The position numbers and the translations under genes were made by a program. Positions 6,396 through 6,790 of a stretch of 6,790 nt of DNA are shown here, piece by piece. How positions within the stretch are numbered: the stretch's first letter is position 1; every line of letters begins with the position of its first letter. The DNA comes from an uncultured Blautia sp. (GTDB lineage: Bacteria > Bacillota > Clostridia > Lachnospirales > Lachnospiraceae). Under the pieces are notes generated by a model. It worked only from the letters and a program-made list of their open reading frames with translations, was not told where the DNA came from and ran no database searches. The DNA lies in contig URWL01000106.1 of NCBI GenBank assembly GCA_900551465.1, forward strand, positions 1 through 6,790, in the 5' to 3' direction.

Positions 6396-6406
6396 TCACC
6401 CCTTTT
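6396..6406 (-). promoter_or_regulatory. Shine-Dalgarno that fixes the PPK2 start
   Basis: AAAAGGGGTGA on the minus strand ends 4 bases before ATG 6391 and matches the full AAGGAGGTGA anti-SD complement well. It favours this ATG over the upstream in-frame TTG at 6433. Confidence 0.75.
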
Positions 6407-6449
6407 CTGTTTTCTGCCTTTTCGTTCTTTCAATCTGTTAAGTGAATTT

Positions 6450-6458
6450 ATTATACCA
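6450..6458 (-). promoter_or_regulatory. Extended -10 promoter of the PPK2 gene
   Basis: TGGTATAAT (6458-6450) is a perfect TGnTATAAT extended -10 element. No good -35 lies at 16-18 bases; a TTAACA (6472-6467) is only 11 bases upstream of TATAAT, too close to act as one. The surrounding 100 bases are very AT-rich, which may help as an UP-like element. Transcription would start near 6443, about 50 bases before the start codon. Confidence 0.65.
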
Positions 6459-6529
6459 TAGTTTTTTGTTAATTTTTATTATATTTTACAAAAAGACAGA
6501 AAAATATTAGAAAAAGAGAAATTATTTTT

Positions 6530-6790
6530 TTACATCAGATTGTGCTTCTGAAAAGCTTTCCAGAGACCATCCTCAGTTACCGGCGGACATACCTCATCTG
6601 CAATTTTTTTCACAGCTTCGTTTCCATTTTCCATACAGATGCTAAGCCCAACTGTCTCCAGCATTTCCTTGTCATTCATGCTGTCTCCAAATCCTACGGC
6701 ATCACTGATTGGAATCTGATAATATTCGCAGACTCGCTTTACTCCCATACCCTTATTAAATTTCCGATTAATGATTTCGCAGTTTACAAT
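6530..6790 (-). CDS. Cof-type HAD-IIB family phosphatase, C-terminal part (5' end outside window)
   Basis: The reading frame is open from the right edge to the TAA at 6532-6530, giving the last 86 residues; the true start is outside. The segment NRKFNKGMGVKRVCEYYQI followed by GFGDSMNDKEML is the conserved Lys (motif III) and the acidic motif IV (GDSMND) of Cof-type haloacid-dehalogenase-like hydrolases, and the following GLSICMENGNEAVKKIADEV is also typical of that subfamily. These cytoplasmic Mg2+-dependent enzymes dephosphorylate sugar phosphates, nucleotides or cofactors such as FMN or PLP precursors; the substrate cannot be predicted. The Asp nucleophile (motif I) lies in the missing N-terminal part. 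The gene points the same way as the PPK2 gene and lies 138 bases upstream of it. I see no GC-rich hairpin after its stop, so some read-through into the PPK2 gene is possible, although that gene has its own promoter. Confidence 0.9.
   Translation of the reverse strand: MVNCEIINRKFNKGMGVKRVCEYYQIPISDAVGFGDSMNDKEMLETVGLSICMENGNEAVKKIADEVCPPVTEDGLWKAFQKHNLM

Noticed and set aside
6450..6472. TTAACA as the -35 box for the PPK2 promoter.
   Set aside because: The spacer to TATAAT is only 11 bases, far below the 16-18 needed; the promoter is better explained by its extended -10.
6548..6563. CTGAAAAGCTTTCCAG near-palindrome that resembles a catabolite-responsive element.
   Set aside because: It lacks the central CG of cre sites and lies within the coding sequence near the 3' end of the phosphatase gene, 160 bases from the PPK2 start; likely chance.

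Overview
The window looks like chromosomal DNA of a low-GC Firmicute, most likely a gut Lachnospiraceae-type clostridium. This rests on AT-rich intergenic DNA, strong AGGAGG-type ribosome binding sites, tight gene packing and the gene families present. It is inference from gene content; no rRNA or other marker gene is here. I see no tRNA or rRNA gene, CRISPR array, insertion sequence or phage gene.

Region 1 (1-3861, minus strand) is a compact four-gene carbohydrate operon, read right to left. It encodes a GPH-family sugar:cation symporter, a GH43 beta-xylosidase (subfamily 11-like), a small HPr-like protein, and a GH5 enzyme resembling exo-beta-1,3-glucanases that runs off the left edge. The gaps are 22, 19 and 23 bases, each with its own Shine-Dalgarno sequence. 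Neither glycosidase has a signal peptide. The implied pathway is uptake of short oligosaccharides or glycosides by the symporter, followed by hydrolysis in the cytoplasm.

Region 2 (3862-4042) is the 181-bp divergent control region between the operon and an AraC-family regulator. It holds two direct copies of TGWTAGTATCT exactly 22 bp apart, just upstream of a plausible operon promoter, plus a third, inverted core copy in the operon leader. This is the arrangement expected of AraC-type activation and possibly DNA looping.

Region 3 (4043-4891, plus strand) is the regulator: an N-terminal cupin sensor and a C-terminal double helix-turn-helix. It is the obvious candidate to control the operon and perhaps itself.

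Region 4 (4907-6391) starts with a bidirectional hairpin terminator shared by the convergent regulator and a two-domain PPK2 polyphosphate kinase gene on the minus strand. The kinase's C-terminal domain has intact active-site motifs; the N-terminal domain is degenerate. Upstream lies an AT-rich stretch with a perfect extended -10 promoter, and then the 3' end of a Cof-type HAD phosphatase gene that enters from the right edge.

Every gene belongs to a recognisable family. The points most worth following are the HPr-like protein that has lost the His15 phosphorylation site but kept the Ser46 loop inside a glycosidase operon, and the phased operator repeats. I do not see evidence for a wholly new system.
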